Below the pieces are notes generated by a model, which saw only the letters and a program-made list of their open reading frames with translations, did not search any database and was not told where the DNA came from. A stretch of DNA of 12,011 bases from CAZQYC01 sp964597495 (GTDB lineage: Bacteria; Pseudomonadota; Gammaproteobacteria; Steroidobacterales; Steroidobacteraceae): the NCBI GenBank assembly GCA_964597495.1, contig CAZQYC010000103.1, positions 1 through 12,011 on the forward strand. The letters run 5' to 3'. Position numbers and translations under genes: made by a program. Position 1 is the stretch's first letter. Each line of letters opens with the position of its first letter. This document shows positions 5,500-12,011 of this stretch, piece by piece.

Positions 5500-7836
5500 A
5501 TGCGCGGAAATACGTGGGCGGCAGCGCTGGCTATCGTGCTGCTCGGCACGAACTCGATGCTCGGAACCGTTGCGTATGCGGCGCCGCCATCCGGCTTTCA
5601 CGAGGCCGTGCTCCAGATACAGGTTAATGAATCGGCCGCTAGTGAAATGGTAGTCACTCTCCGCGATGCGGACGGTAGCGTATGGTTGGAGGAAGGTGAC
5701 TTTGCGCGTCTACGTTTGCGCACTCCGGATCGCGAACCTCTTATCGTCGATCGCATTCGATATTTTAGGTTACAGGCCATTGCAGGTGCCTCGGTTGCGG
5801 TCGAGGAAACGACTCAACAAGTATCGCTCACCGTGCCCGCAACCGCTTTCGCCGGTACGAGCATCGAAGTCGCGGAGCGTCAATCCACAGTGGTGCCGCA
5901 AGCGAATTTTGGCGGATTCCTTAACTATCAATTCAGTGGCGAACGCGACAACTACAGTTCTGCGAGCGCCGAATCGGCAACGTTCGGAACCGCGTTCACC
6001 GAACTCGGCGTCTTTGGGCCGCATGGGGTCGTCACCAGTTCGGCGATCGGCCAATTTCTAGAGGACAAGAAGCGCGGCATCCGCCTCGAATCAACATGGA
6101 CCTACGATTTCCCCGAGAGATTGCAAACCATACGCGTTGGCGACGCCATTTCAAGCAGCGCACAGTGGAGTCGTTCCGCTCGGTTTGGCGGCGTGCAATG
6201 GGGCTCCAACTTTGCCGTAAGACCCGATTTGGTGACATCGCCGTTCCTATCTGCTGCCGGCGAAGCCGTCGTGCCGTCGACGGTCGACGTGTTTATCAAC
6301 AACCAGCAAATCACAAGCCAGCAAGTGCCGGCGGGTCCTTTTGTCATCGATCGCCTGCCTGCCATAAGTGGTGCGGGCGACGTGCGCCTGGTGGTTCGCG
6401 ATGCGTTCGGTCGCGAGCAGGTCATTACGGCGCCGTTCTATTCGAGTCCGGTGTTGTTGCGGGAAGATTTGTCGCAGTACTCCGTCGAACTCGGCAAGGT
6501 GCGTGAGGACTACGCAATTTCGAGCAATCGCTACGGAGCGTTGTTGGCTTCCGCGACCTATCGGCGCGGCCTAACGAATTCGCTCACGCTCGAGGGACAC
6601 GGCGAGTCACAACAATCTGGTCCGCACGCTTTGGGTCTCAATGCCGCGTGGCGTATCGGAAACATCGGCGTCGTATCGGCAACTTTGGCGCAGGGCGCCG
6701 ACGATTCGAGTTCGGGCATGTTGACCGCCGTGGGTTTCGATCGAGGCGGGCGACGTTTTTCGATAACGGGGCGTTCGCAGTTCGCTTCCGACGGGTTTCG
6801 ACAAGTAGGAGATTCGCTGCTTCTTCAAAGACCCAAGCAACAACACGTACTGCAAACGAGCGCGAATTTTTCTCGCATCGGTTCTTTCTCGCTGGCTTAT
6901 GCGATCGCGACCTATCAAGGCCAAGCGCGGCGACAAACAGGCACGTTATCGCACAACATTTCGATATCGCACATCGGCTATCTCGGGTTCAGCGTGAGCC
7001 ATACGCTGTCGGAACCCAAAGCGACGGGTGCATTCTTAATCCTTACTGCGCCTCTGGGGCCGACCCGCAGTGCGTCATTGACCGCTCGCTACGACAAGGA
7101 CACATTCTTTGAGGAACGCGAACTAGTAGCGATGTTTCAGCAGAATCCACCGGTTGGAAACGGCAGTGGCTACCGGCTTTCTGCTTCGACGGCCGGCAAC
7201 TACTCAGGTTCGTGGCTCGGGCAATTCGACTATGCCGCCATCGAGGCGGAAGCCGCGAAATACTTGGAGACGAGTGCTGTGCGCGCCACGCTAACCGGCG
7301 CCGCGGTTGCGCTCGGCGGCGACATCTACACGACCCGATCATTCAACGATAGTTTTGCGTTGGTCGATGTAGCCGGCATACCAGACATCGACGTAATGGT
7401 CGACAATCAAGTCGTACGTCGTACCGATAGAAACGGACGTGCATTCGTTCGAAACTTGCGAGCTTACGAGGAGAATCGTCTCAGTGTAGATCCGCGACAG
7501 TTGCCGCTCGACACGCGTATCGATAGTGACAAACTTAAAATCTCGCCGCGATATCGCAGCGGTCTGATAGTGAAGTTCGCGATTGCTCACGAGCGAAGCG
7601 CTACGTTCAAGCTCGTCTTGCCAAGCGGTCGTCCGGTTCCGGCGGGCGCGGAAGTCGTCTTCAAAGGGAATCGTTTTCCAGTGGCTCTAGACGGGTTGGT
7701 CTTTGTCACCGGTTTCGATCACGGGTTGAGCGCGGAAGCGGAGTGGAATGGCGGTCGTTGTACGTTTCGCGTCGACGCACCGGTCGGGGATGATCCATTG
7801 CCGGATCTGGGCATCGTAGCGTGCCAGCTGCAGTGA
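5500..7836 (+). CDS. Outer-membrane fimbrial usher (archaic CsuD-type)
   Basis: The 778-residue product is the usher, a 24-strand beta-barrel that accepts chaperone–pilin complexes, catalyses polymerisation and secretes the fibre. A signal peptide ends near AYA at 25–27. An N-terminal chaperone-binding domain follows to roughly residue 130. The barrel begins around NFGGFLNYQFSGERD. A plug domain lies at roughly 258–315, with STVDVFINNQQ, then GAGDVRLVVRDAFGREQVI. Barrel strands alternate to roughly residue 600. The C-terminal domains start near VDNQVVRRTDRNGRAFV and end in a small beta-domain whose late cysteines (GGRCTF and VACQLQ) may pair. Length and the plug wording fit archaic ushers, which are slightly shorter than FimD/PapC. 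It is translated three bases after the chaperone, so translation is probably coupled. It is the last plus-strand gene of the operon; no tip-adhesin gene follows. Confidence 0.95.
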   Translation: MRGNTWAAALAIVLLGTNSMLGTVAYAAPPSGFHEAVLQIQVNESAASEMVVTLRDADGSVWLEEGDFARLRLRTPDREPLIVDRIRYFRLQAIAGASVAVEETTQQVSLTVPATAFAGTSIEVAERQSTVVPQANFGGFLNYQFSGERDNYSSASAESATFGTAFTELGVFGPHGVVTSSAIGQFLEDKKRGIRLESTWTYDFPERLQTIRVGDAISSSAQWSRSARFGGVQWGSNFAVRPDLVTSPFLSAAGEAVVPSTVDVFINNQQITSQQVPAGPFVIDRLPAISGAGDVRLVVRDAFGREQVITAPFYSSPVLLREDLSQYSVELGKVREDYAISSNRYGALLASATYRRGLTNSLTLEGHGESQQSGPHALGLNAAWRIGNIGVVSATLAQGADDSSSGMLTAVGFDRGGRRFSITGRSQFASDGFRQVGDSLLLQRPKQQHVLQTSANFSRIGSFSLAYAIATYQGQARRQTGTLSHNISISHIGYLGFSVSHTLSEPKATGAFLILTAPLGPTRSASLTARYDKDTFFEERELVAMFQQNPPVGNGSGYRLSASTAGNYSGSWLGQFDYAAIEAEAAKYLETSAVRATLTGAAVALGGDIYTTRSFNDSFALVDVAGIPDIDVMVDNQVVRRTDRNGRAFVRNLRAYEENRLSVDPRQLPLDTRIDSDKLKISPRYRSGLIVKFAIAHERSATFKLVLPSGRPVPAGAEVVFKGNRFPVALDGLVFVTGFDHGLSAEAEWNGGRCTFRVDAPVGDDPLPDLGIVACQLQ

Positions 7837-7849
7837 CCTGAGTGACCTG
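7832..7849. repeat. Tandem 9-bp duplication at the usher stop
   Basis: AGTGACCTG occurs twice in direct succession (7832–7840 and 7841–7849). The first copy holds the TGA stop of the usher and the second repeats it out of coding. It looks like a small replication-slippage duplication. No terminator hairpin is visible in the 45 bases between the convergent genes. Confidence 0.5.
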
Positions 7850-7881
7850 CATCCGACAAACTCATCCAGTACGACCGGAAT

Positions 7882-8385
7882 TTATAGCGGCGTTATATTG
7901 AATTGCACCGGAAACGGATAGCTGCCGGGCTGCACACCTTGCGCCAACACGAAGCGATAGGTCAGCGATAACATACGGCGGCGCTCATTTTGACTCCAGC
8001 GCTGCACGACGGCACCGCCATCGGCACCCAATTCGATCCGCGAGTCCAGTCCGCGAACTTGCATTTGCGAGAACAGATTCGTCACCGGTAGCACGTTCAG
8101 TACATAACCGTCACGGCTATTGCTTTGCACGTCGAGCTGCGTGGGATTGTTGACATCCACGTAGCCGCGCTGAATGTCGTTGGCAGATACATCGATTGCC
8201 GGCAGCGCCGTGCGAACGTCGAGTCGCGCAATGGGCTGCACAAAGGCACCCACCGTAAATCGCGCAATGCCTTCGCCCGCGCCGACGGGATACAGAGCAA
8301 TCATGATGGAACCCAGCGCTGCTACGGCAACGGCGGCGCGGCGATGGGAGGAAGTGGGGGGATGCAAAGAGAAGGATGTAGTCAT
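7882..8385 (-). CDS. Secreted beta-rich protein of unknown family, possible pilus accessory subunit
   Basis: I do not recognise a named family. The 167-residue product has a basic patch (RR at 15–16) followed by a hydrophobic stretch (17–33), consistent with a signal peptide cleaved in the 34–40 region. The rest alternates short polar and hydrophobic strands: FTVGAFVQPIARLDV, YVDVNNPTQLDVQSNS, then YRFVLAQGVQPGSYPFPV. It ends in FNITPL. This looks like an Ig-like or pilin-like beta-sandwich without any cysteine. The ATG at 8385 is chosen because the signal peptide begins there. The frame is open to 8571, but the added residues are charged and unlike a leader. No Shine–Dalgarno is evident. It converges on the usher with 45 bases between stops, so it has its own promoter. 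The place where a tip adhesin gene often sits makes a pilus role plausible but unproven. Confidence 0.7.
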   Translation of the reverse strand: MTTSFSLHPPTSSHRRAAVAVAALGSIMIALYPVGAGEGIARFTVGAFVQPIARLDVRTALPAIDVSANDIQRGYVDVNNPTQLDVQSNSRDGYVLNVLPVTNLFSQMQVRGLDSRIELGADGGAVVQRWSQNERRRMLSLTYRFVLAQGVQPGSYPFPVQFNITPL

Positions 8386-8898
8386 GGCATACGTTGTAAC
8401 GGCGCGCCCGCTCAAACCTGTAGCAGGGCACGCGTGAGATACTTCACAATTTCGCCGCCTCGGGCTTTGAGGACGGTTATCTCCTTTGAATAAAGCACTG
8501 CTAAAAGAGACTGAGTCGACACTTAGTCCGATAACTTGAGTCGACGACTTTCGATTTGTGAGTTCTCGCACACCTCATGTTACGTAACTCGCCAACAATA
8601 GCCGCACGGGGAATGGATCAGGGCTTTGTTCAGGGTTAAATGTGCACTGAGGGACAAGGGATTTGTATCTAAACCCGGACAGCCCGGTCCAACCCGTACT
8701 TGCTTGGTCCTAGTGCGAACGTATCCCGGCGGACTCGAATCGGGCGCAAAAATCGAACAATAAGATCGCGGTACAACATAAGAGAAAGTACATCGCCGAC
8801 CGTGACGGCTTGCTCCTTAAGCAACTTCTTAATCAGACGATAGCGTTTATAACTGAGCGTGTGATTGCGTCGGTTCATGTTGTCGGCAATCGCACGCG
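8386..8898. other. Divergent intergenic region
   Basis: This stretch separates the minus-strand secreted-protein gene from the plus-strand lipoprotein gene and must hold both promoters. It contains two direct copies of TGAGTCGAC (8512–8520 and 8537–8545), a palindrome GTTACGTAAC (8579–8588), and a small stem TTGCT/AGCAA (8810–8824). On the minus strand an AGGAG (complement of 8480–8484) precedes no useful start codon. A minus-strand frame at 8669–8878 (69 residues, basic) has no recognisable domain or ribosome site and is not called. Confidence 0.4.
8512..8545. promoter_or_regulatory. Pair of direct repeats TGAGTCGAC
   Basis: Two identical 9-bp copies start 25 bases apart and lie about 130–160 bases upstream of the minus-strand secreted-protein gene. 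Each includes the palindrome GTCGAC. A pair of spaced identical sites between divergent genes is a usual arrangement for a regulator binding site. The regulator is unknown. Confidence 0.3.
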
Positions 8899-9810
8899 TT
8901 GCGTAATGCCGGGCAGCAACTTTCAGTTAACGGTGCGTTCCGTGAGAAGCTCTTGGTCGCCAGCTTTTTTGCCGCTGCTCGTCGCGGATTCGTTCTCACC
9001 GCGTTGGTCACATTGACTGCATGTGGCGGCGGCGGAAACGAAGCACCCTCGCAGGCTCAGACTACTCCAAGTGCTCCCACTGCTATGTCGGCCGCCAGCG
9101 TTCGCGCCGTCGATCTCACTGACATCGAGATCGCGCAGATGCTCTACTCGGATCATCAAAGAACGCCCTTCGGATTCTCGACAGACGTTGCGCCTGGCTA
9201 CCCCGGATACGTTGCTACCTCGCATTTGAAGAATACCGATCTAACGGGCTCGACGACCTCCGCGCAATATGAGCTTTGCGCAGACGATTGGACAGTCGCT
9301 CTTGCGTGGTCCGATCAAGCGGCAGCAGCGATGTCGGCCTCTACCTTGGTTGAAACCAATGTAACTTCCCGCTACCACGAATTTATTCGTCTGCGTGCCG
9401 GTTCGCCGCAAGGATACTTGCGCACGCGCGTGTACCGCTGCAGTTACCTCGACCGTAGCTCGACGGATCTTCGAACCGAATCCAGCACGGCGGGCCAAGT
9501 AAATCAGAGGCCATTCGACGCGAGCGCGTTGCGGCAACTCGCCGAATATCTGTGGCAATTTACAACGTATAACAACTATGGAAATGCCGTGCTTAAGAGC
9601 GACGGCGCTTCGACGAATTCGGGTTTGCAGCATACCTTGGTGATTGCATCGTTAGGCGGTACGGCAAACGGTTGCGATCGCATCAACGTAGTCGCCTGGA
9701 CACACTCGGCCAACAGCCAAACCGGCGCCTTGGTGCGTACTAAGCAAACACTTTGGGAATTCGGCGCCAAACGTAGTGCCGGGCTCGTCGAATTGTGCAA
9801 TCCGTTTTAA
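8899..9810 (+). CDS. Lipoprotein of unknown function
   Basis: I cannot assign a family. A lipobox LTAC ends a hydrophobic stretch (FVLTALVTLTAC) preceded by two arginines, so the product should be lipidated on the cysteine and exported. The residue after that cysteine is Gly and not Asp, which favours the outer membrane. A Gly/Ser/Thr/Pro-rich tether of about 25 residues leads to a globular domain of some 230 residues beginning VDLTDIEIAQML. It has four cysteines (127, 181, 259 and 300 in the long numbering), enough for two disulfides. Aromatic-rich segments such as AEYLWQFTTYNNYGNAV stand out. The frame has no ATG: starts are TTG at 8899 (lipid Cys 42) or TTG at 8953 (lipid Cys 24, weak AGAAG upstream). 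The shorter form gives a more normal signal peptide; the longer limit is listed. It ends four bases from the convergent PGDYG gene. Confidence 0.75.
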   Translation: MRNAGQQLSVNGAFREKLLVASFFAAARRGFVLTALVTLTACGGGGNEAPSQAQTTPSAPTAMSAASVRAVDLTDIEIAQMLYSDHQRTPFGFSTDVAPGYPGYVATSHLKNTDLTGSTTSAQYELCADDWTVALAWSDQAAAAMSASTLVETNVTSRYHEFIRLRAGSPQGYLRTRVYRCSYLDRSSTDLRTESSTAGQVNQRPFDASALRQLAEYLWQFTTYNNYGNAVLKSDGASTNSGLQHTLVIASLGGTANGCDRINVVAWTHSANSQTGALVRTKQTLWEFGAKRSAGLVELCNPF

Positions 9811-9814
9811 ACCG

Positions 9815-10249
9815 TCAGTCGACGAATCGATAGACCTTTCTAAACTTAGCAGCATCGACGATGCCATGATCGCCGGGTGCATACTGCATTAGCCAATCAC
9901 CTGCTTTGCCGTCTATCAAGTCACCGCCGACGGAACGCGCAATCTTGAATGCATGGTGAATTTGTTTGGCGAAGACGGGAATGGGTTTGTTTCGATAACT
10001 CCCATCGGCTCCATGAGCCAAAGGAGAAACAGGCACGTACTTCGCATCGAAGCGATCGCGGGACACACTCCAACAATCACCCGTCGATCCGATGACGAGT
10101 GCATCGCCTTTTCGGTAACTGTTAATGCCTTCCCGACTGACCAGTTCGCCGGCAGCGCTCGCAAACGCCACTGCAACTACTTCGTCTTTAATGCAGCGTT
10201 TCGCTTCCGAATCGTTTTCCAGATCGATGTTCGTCAGTGTCGTCTTCAT
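9815..10249 (-). CDS. PGDYG-domain protein
   Basis: The 144-residue cytoplasmic product carries, near its end, the segment GDWLMQYAPGDHG (117–129) followed by a VVxxxxFxxVY-like tail. This matches the PGDYG protein family (PGDHG here). The middle part (KYVPV at 70–74, then GSYRNKPIPVFA at 83–94) also fits the family layout. The biochemical role of the family is not known to me. There is no signal peptide or membrane segment. The gene starts 15 bases after the stop of the PLD-like gene on the same strand, so the two are probably one transcript. No Shine–Dalgarno is visible; the upstream spacer reads CACCTCCT on the coding strand, which is the opposite of a ribosome site. It converges with the lipoprotein gene, four bases between stops. 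Confidence 0.82.
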   Translation of the reverse strand: MKTTLTNIDLENDSEAKRCIKDEVVAVAFASAAGELVSREGINSYRKGDALVIGSTGDCWSVSRDRFDAKYVPVSPLAHGADGSYRNKPIPVFAKQIHHAFKIARSVGGDLIDGKAGDWLMQYAPGDHGIVDAAKFRKVYRFVD

Positions 10250-10264
10250 TTTAGGAGGTGCCTA

Positions 10265-11734
10265 TTAGAATGTGCTTAGACCGCTGGTTTCCATGATGCG
10301 ATAGCGCCAGTAAGTAAGTTTGGAATCGTCACGATAAGCCCCGAAGGGAGCCGTATATTCAATGTGATTTTTCTCGTCATTGCTCCAAAGCAACTCGAAG
10401 TAATCGTGCAGTTGACTGGCGAGTGCCGAATCCACCGGCATCGACACATGGAGATTCGCCTCCAAATTGAAGTTTTGGAGATTACGACGAGTTAGATTTG
10501 CCGATCCGAGCGATGCATCCAATTGCCGGCCATGCCGAATCAACGACAGCTTGGTGTGAAACTGTTCGCCTTGCGTGCGATACCATCGAACCTCGATTGC
10601 GCCGTTGCTATCCGCTACTAGCTCGCTGGCTACGGATCGATTCGGGACGCCGTCTTTCTCCCTGCCGAAAGCGTCTTTGTTGGGATCGAGAATGAGCCGT
10701 ATCTTGACGCCGCGCCGCGCGGCGCCCTCAAGCGCTGCGACTACCGCTCGATCGGACAGATAAAACAAGGCACAATCGATCGAATCGTTCGCTTCCGTGG
10801 AGCGAATAGCTCGTATCAATCGGTTGCTAATTGCGCCTTCGGTTACGTAGGCGGCTTCGAGTTTCGACGGCAGCCGCGGTGACGGAATTCGAATCGGAAG
10901 TTTGAATTCGGTACGCCAGCCCGAACGTCGAGCAATCGCTACTTCGCTGGCGACTACTTGCTCGGTCAACCCACCGCGAAATCGCCAAGCCACGTTCGAA
11001 TGCAAACTGCTCGCGTCATGCGGATTCGCGGAAGCAATGATGCCGACCCAGTCGCCGTCCGACGTGTCGGCCACGATGGTTTTGCGGTGATTGGCCTTGA
11101 AGTTCGCCAACGCCAACCAGCTACGCAAAGTCACGCTACCCTGTTCGCGGAAGGGATCCGGCAACCAACCGCCGCCTGACGAGTTGCCGAACCACTGAGC
11201 GCCAATACGCCATGCCGCCGAATACAGCGGATTGGAATCGCGCAATAGGCCGAGATCGGTAGCGACGACATCAATTCCCGCGCGCCGTAAAGCGGCGAAC
11301 AATTCGGAACGCCGACCCCGGTAGGCTTCGTTGATCGGATCGGTAATCAACAACACCTGCAATTGCGGCTGCGCGAGTTTGCGAGCCAGCAGGCGATCGG
11401 CCAGTTCGCGGCTTAACGGACGATGCGCGGCGTCATGACTCGAGCCCATGTCGTCGTTAAATAAAAAGAAGTCCAGTACGATGAACCGTTGCGCTCCGTC
11501 GATCATCGTAAAGACCGCGTCGAAAATCTGCTGATCGACGACGCGCCGTCCCCAGGCATCGTGGGCGGTAATGTCACGCAGGAACTCAATTTCTTCCTGC
11601 GGCATCGCGACCGAGGCGCCGTTGGCATTCATTCCTTCCTGCAACGGTTTATTGGTTTGCCACAGCATCGTGGCCACCCACAAGCCGGCAAGTGTGCAAT
11701 AAATCGTCTTACGCAGTATTTTCGGAAGAGCCAT
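10265..11734 (-). CDS. Membrane-anchored phospholipase D-like protein
   Basis: The 489-residue product belongs to the PLD superfamily, whose members hydrolyse or transfer phosphodiester groups, usually of phospholipids. A short basic N-terminus (KILRK) and a hydrophobic helix (about 10–25) suggest one membrane anchor, with the enzyme part on the periplasmic side. Two PLD half-domains are present. The first motif is complete: His216, Lys218 and Asp223 (HRKTIVAD), followed by ASAN at 234–237. The second has His393 and Lys395 (FHTKLSLIR) and GSANLTRRN at 410–418, but Arg400 stands where Asp is expected. The key His and Lys of both halves are kept, so activity is still possible. It is not a typical cardiolipin synthase, which usually has two N-terminal membrane helices. 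The ATG at 11734 is the only credible start, without a Shine–Dalgarno and after an AT-rich stretch. It lies 70 bases after the alcohol dehydrogenase gene and 15 before the PGDYG gene. Confidence 0.88.
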   Translation of the reverse strand: MALPKILRKTIYCTLAGLWVATMLWQTNKPLQEGMNANGASVAMPQEEIEFLRDITAHDAWGRRVVDQQIFDAVFTMIDGAQRFIVLDFFLFNDDMGSSHDAAHRPLSRELADRLLARKLAQPQLQVLLITDPINEAYRGRRSELFAALRRAGIDVVATDLGLLRDSNPLYSAAWRIGAQWFGNSSGGGWLPDPFREQGSVTLRSWLALANFKANHRKTIVADTSDGDWVGIIASANPHDASSLHSNVAWRFRGGLTEQVVASEVAIARRSGWRTEFKLPIRIPSPRLPSKLEAAYVTEGAISNRLIRAIRSTEANDSIDCALFYLSDRAVVAALEGAARRGVKIRLILDPNKDAFGREKDGVPNRSVASELVADSNGAIEVRWYRTQGEQFHTKLSLIRHGRQLDASLGSANLTRRNLQNFNLEANLHVSMPVDSALASQLHDYFELLWSNDEKNHIEYTAPFGAYRDDSKLTYWRYRIMETSGLSTF

Positions 11735-11804
11735 ATAAAAACGGATAGCGAATGTGGCGGTGCTTGCTGCGCTATCTCGCCCTCGTTATCCCCCTCCGCT
11801 TCTT

Positions 11805-12011
11805 CTAGGAAAAGGTCACAACACTTCGAATTGAATCGCCGGAATGCATGAGATCGAAGGCGCGGTTAATGTCCTTAAGCGGCAGTGTGTGAGTGATGAG
11901 GCTGTCTATATCGATTTTGCCGTCCATGTACCAGTCGACGATGCGGGGCACGTCGCTGCGGCCGCGCGCGCCGCCGAAGGCAGTTCCTTTCCAAACGCGA
12001 CCGGTCACTAG
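11805..12011 (-). CDS. frmA: Class III alcohol dehydrogenase / S-(hydroxymethyl)glutathione dehydrogenase, C-terminal part
   Basis: Only the last 68 codons are in the window; the gene continues past the right edge. The segment TGRVWKGTAFGGARGRSDVP, then IVDWYMDGKIDIDSLITHTL and SIRSVVTF, is the highly conserved end of glutathione-dependent formaldehyde dehydrogenase (also named adhC). This is a zinc enzyme that oxidises S-hydroxymethylglutathione to S-formylglutathione with NAD(P). The GTAFGGARGR stretch is characteristic of class III and sets it apart from other zinc alcohol dehydrogenases. Zinc ligands and most of the cofactor fold lie outside the window. The usual partner, S-formylglutathione hydrolase, is not downstream here. 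No terminator hairpin follows the stop, so transcription may run into the PLD-like gene. Confidence 0.93.
   Translation of the reverse strand, partial: LVTGRVWKGTAFGGARGRSDVPRIVDWYMDGKIDIDSLITHTLPLKDINRAFDLMHSGDSIRSVVTFS

Noticed and set aside
8386..8571. Longer start for the minus-strand secreted protein
   Set aside because: The added residues are charged and would place the signal peptide 60 residues inside the protein; the AGGAG seen there has no start codon at proper distance.
8669..8878. Minus-strand 69-residue basic open frame
   Set aside because: A vague likeness to a DNA-binding N-terminus is not enough; there is no ribosome site, no recognisable domain, and it lies in a promoter region.
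1..12011. CRISPR array, insertion sequence, integrase or attachment sites
   Set aside because: No regularly spaced repeats, transposase or integrase fragments, or long terminal repeats were seen in the window.

Overview
The window looks like a proteobacterial chromosome, probably a gammaproteobacterium. The evidence is an archaic (CsuA/B–CsuC–CsuD type) chaperone–usher pilus locus, an outer-membrane-type lipoprotein, a PGDYG-family protein and a glutathione-dependent class III alcohol dehydrogenase. Base composition is moderately GC-rich by eye. No tRNA, rRNA, CRISPR array, intact insertion sequence or phage gene was seen.

Left part (1–3545). A non-coding leader with several hairpins and one 9-bp inverted repeat precedes a secreted type-B carboxylesterase (510–2060, +). 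A stable hairpin follows, then the C-terminal half of an aspartate/glutamate racemase (2137–2562, +) that has lost its first half and is best read as a pseudogene. A stand-alone class I glutamine amidotransferase follows (2843–3544, +). These genes share no obvious pathway.

Centre (3545–7836). A 660-base intergenic stretch with short inverted repeats leads into a compact operon. It encodes a spore coat U-type pilin (4206–4724), a periplasmic pilus chaperone (4747–5496) and an outer-membrane usher (5500–7836). The chaperone would hold pilin subunits in the periplasm and the usher would polymerise and export them. No two-domain tip adhesin is encoded downstream on the same strand, where such loci usually carry one.

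Right of the operon (7882–9810). A convergent minus-strand gene (7882–8385) encodes a small, cysteine-free secreted beta-rich protein of unknown family. It is a candidate accessory pilus component. About 500 non-coding bases with a duplicated 9-bp motif separate it from an unrecognised lipoprotein on the plus strand (8899–9810), whose reading frame has no ATG start.

Right end (9815–12011, all minus). The cut C-terminus of class III alcohol dehydrogenase is followed by a membrane-anchored phospholipase D-like protein whose second HKD motif lacks its aspartate. A PGDYG-domain protein follows 15 bases later and is probably co-transcribed with it.

The less ordinary points are the pilus locus with a convergent unknown secreted gene in place of a tip gene, the unassigned lipoprotein, the truncated racemase next to a hairpin, and the unusual PLD protein. 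No wholly new system can be demonstrated from the sequence alone.
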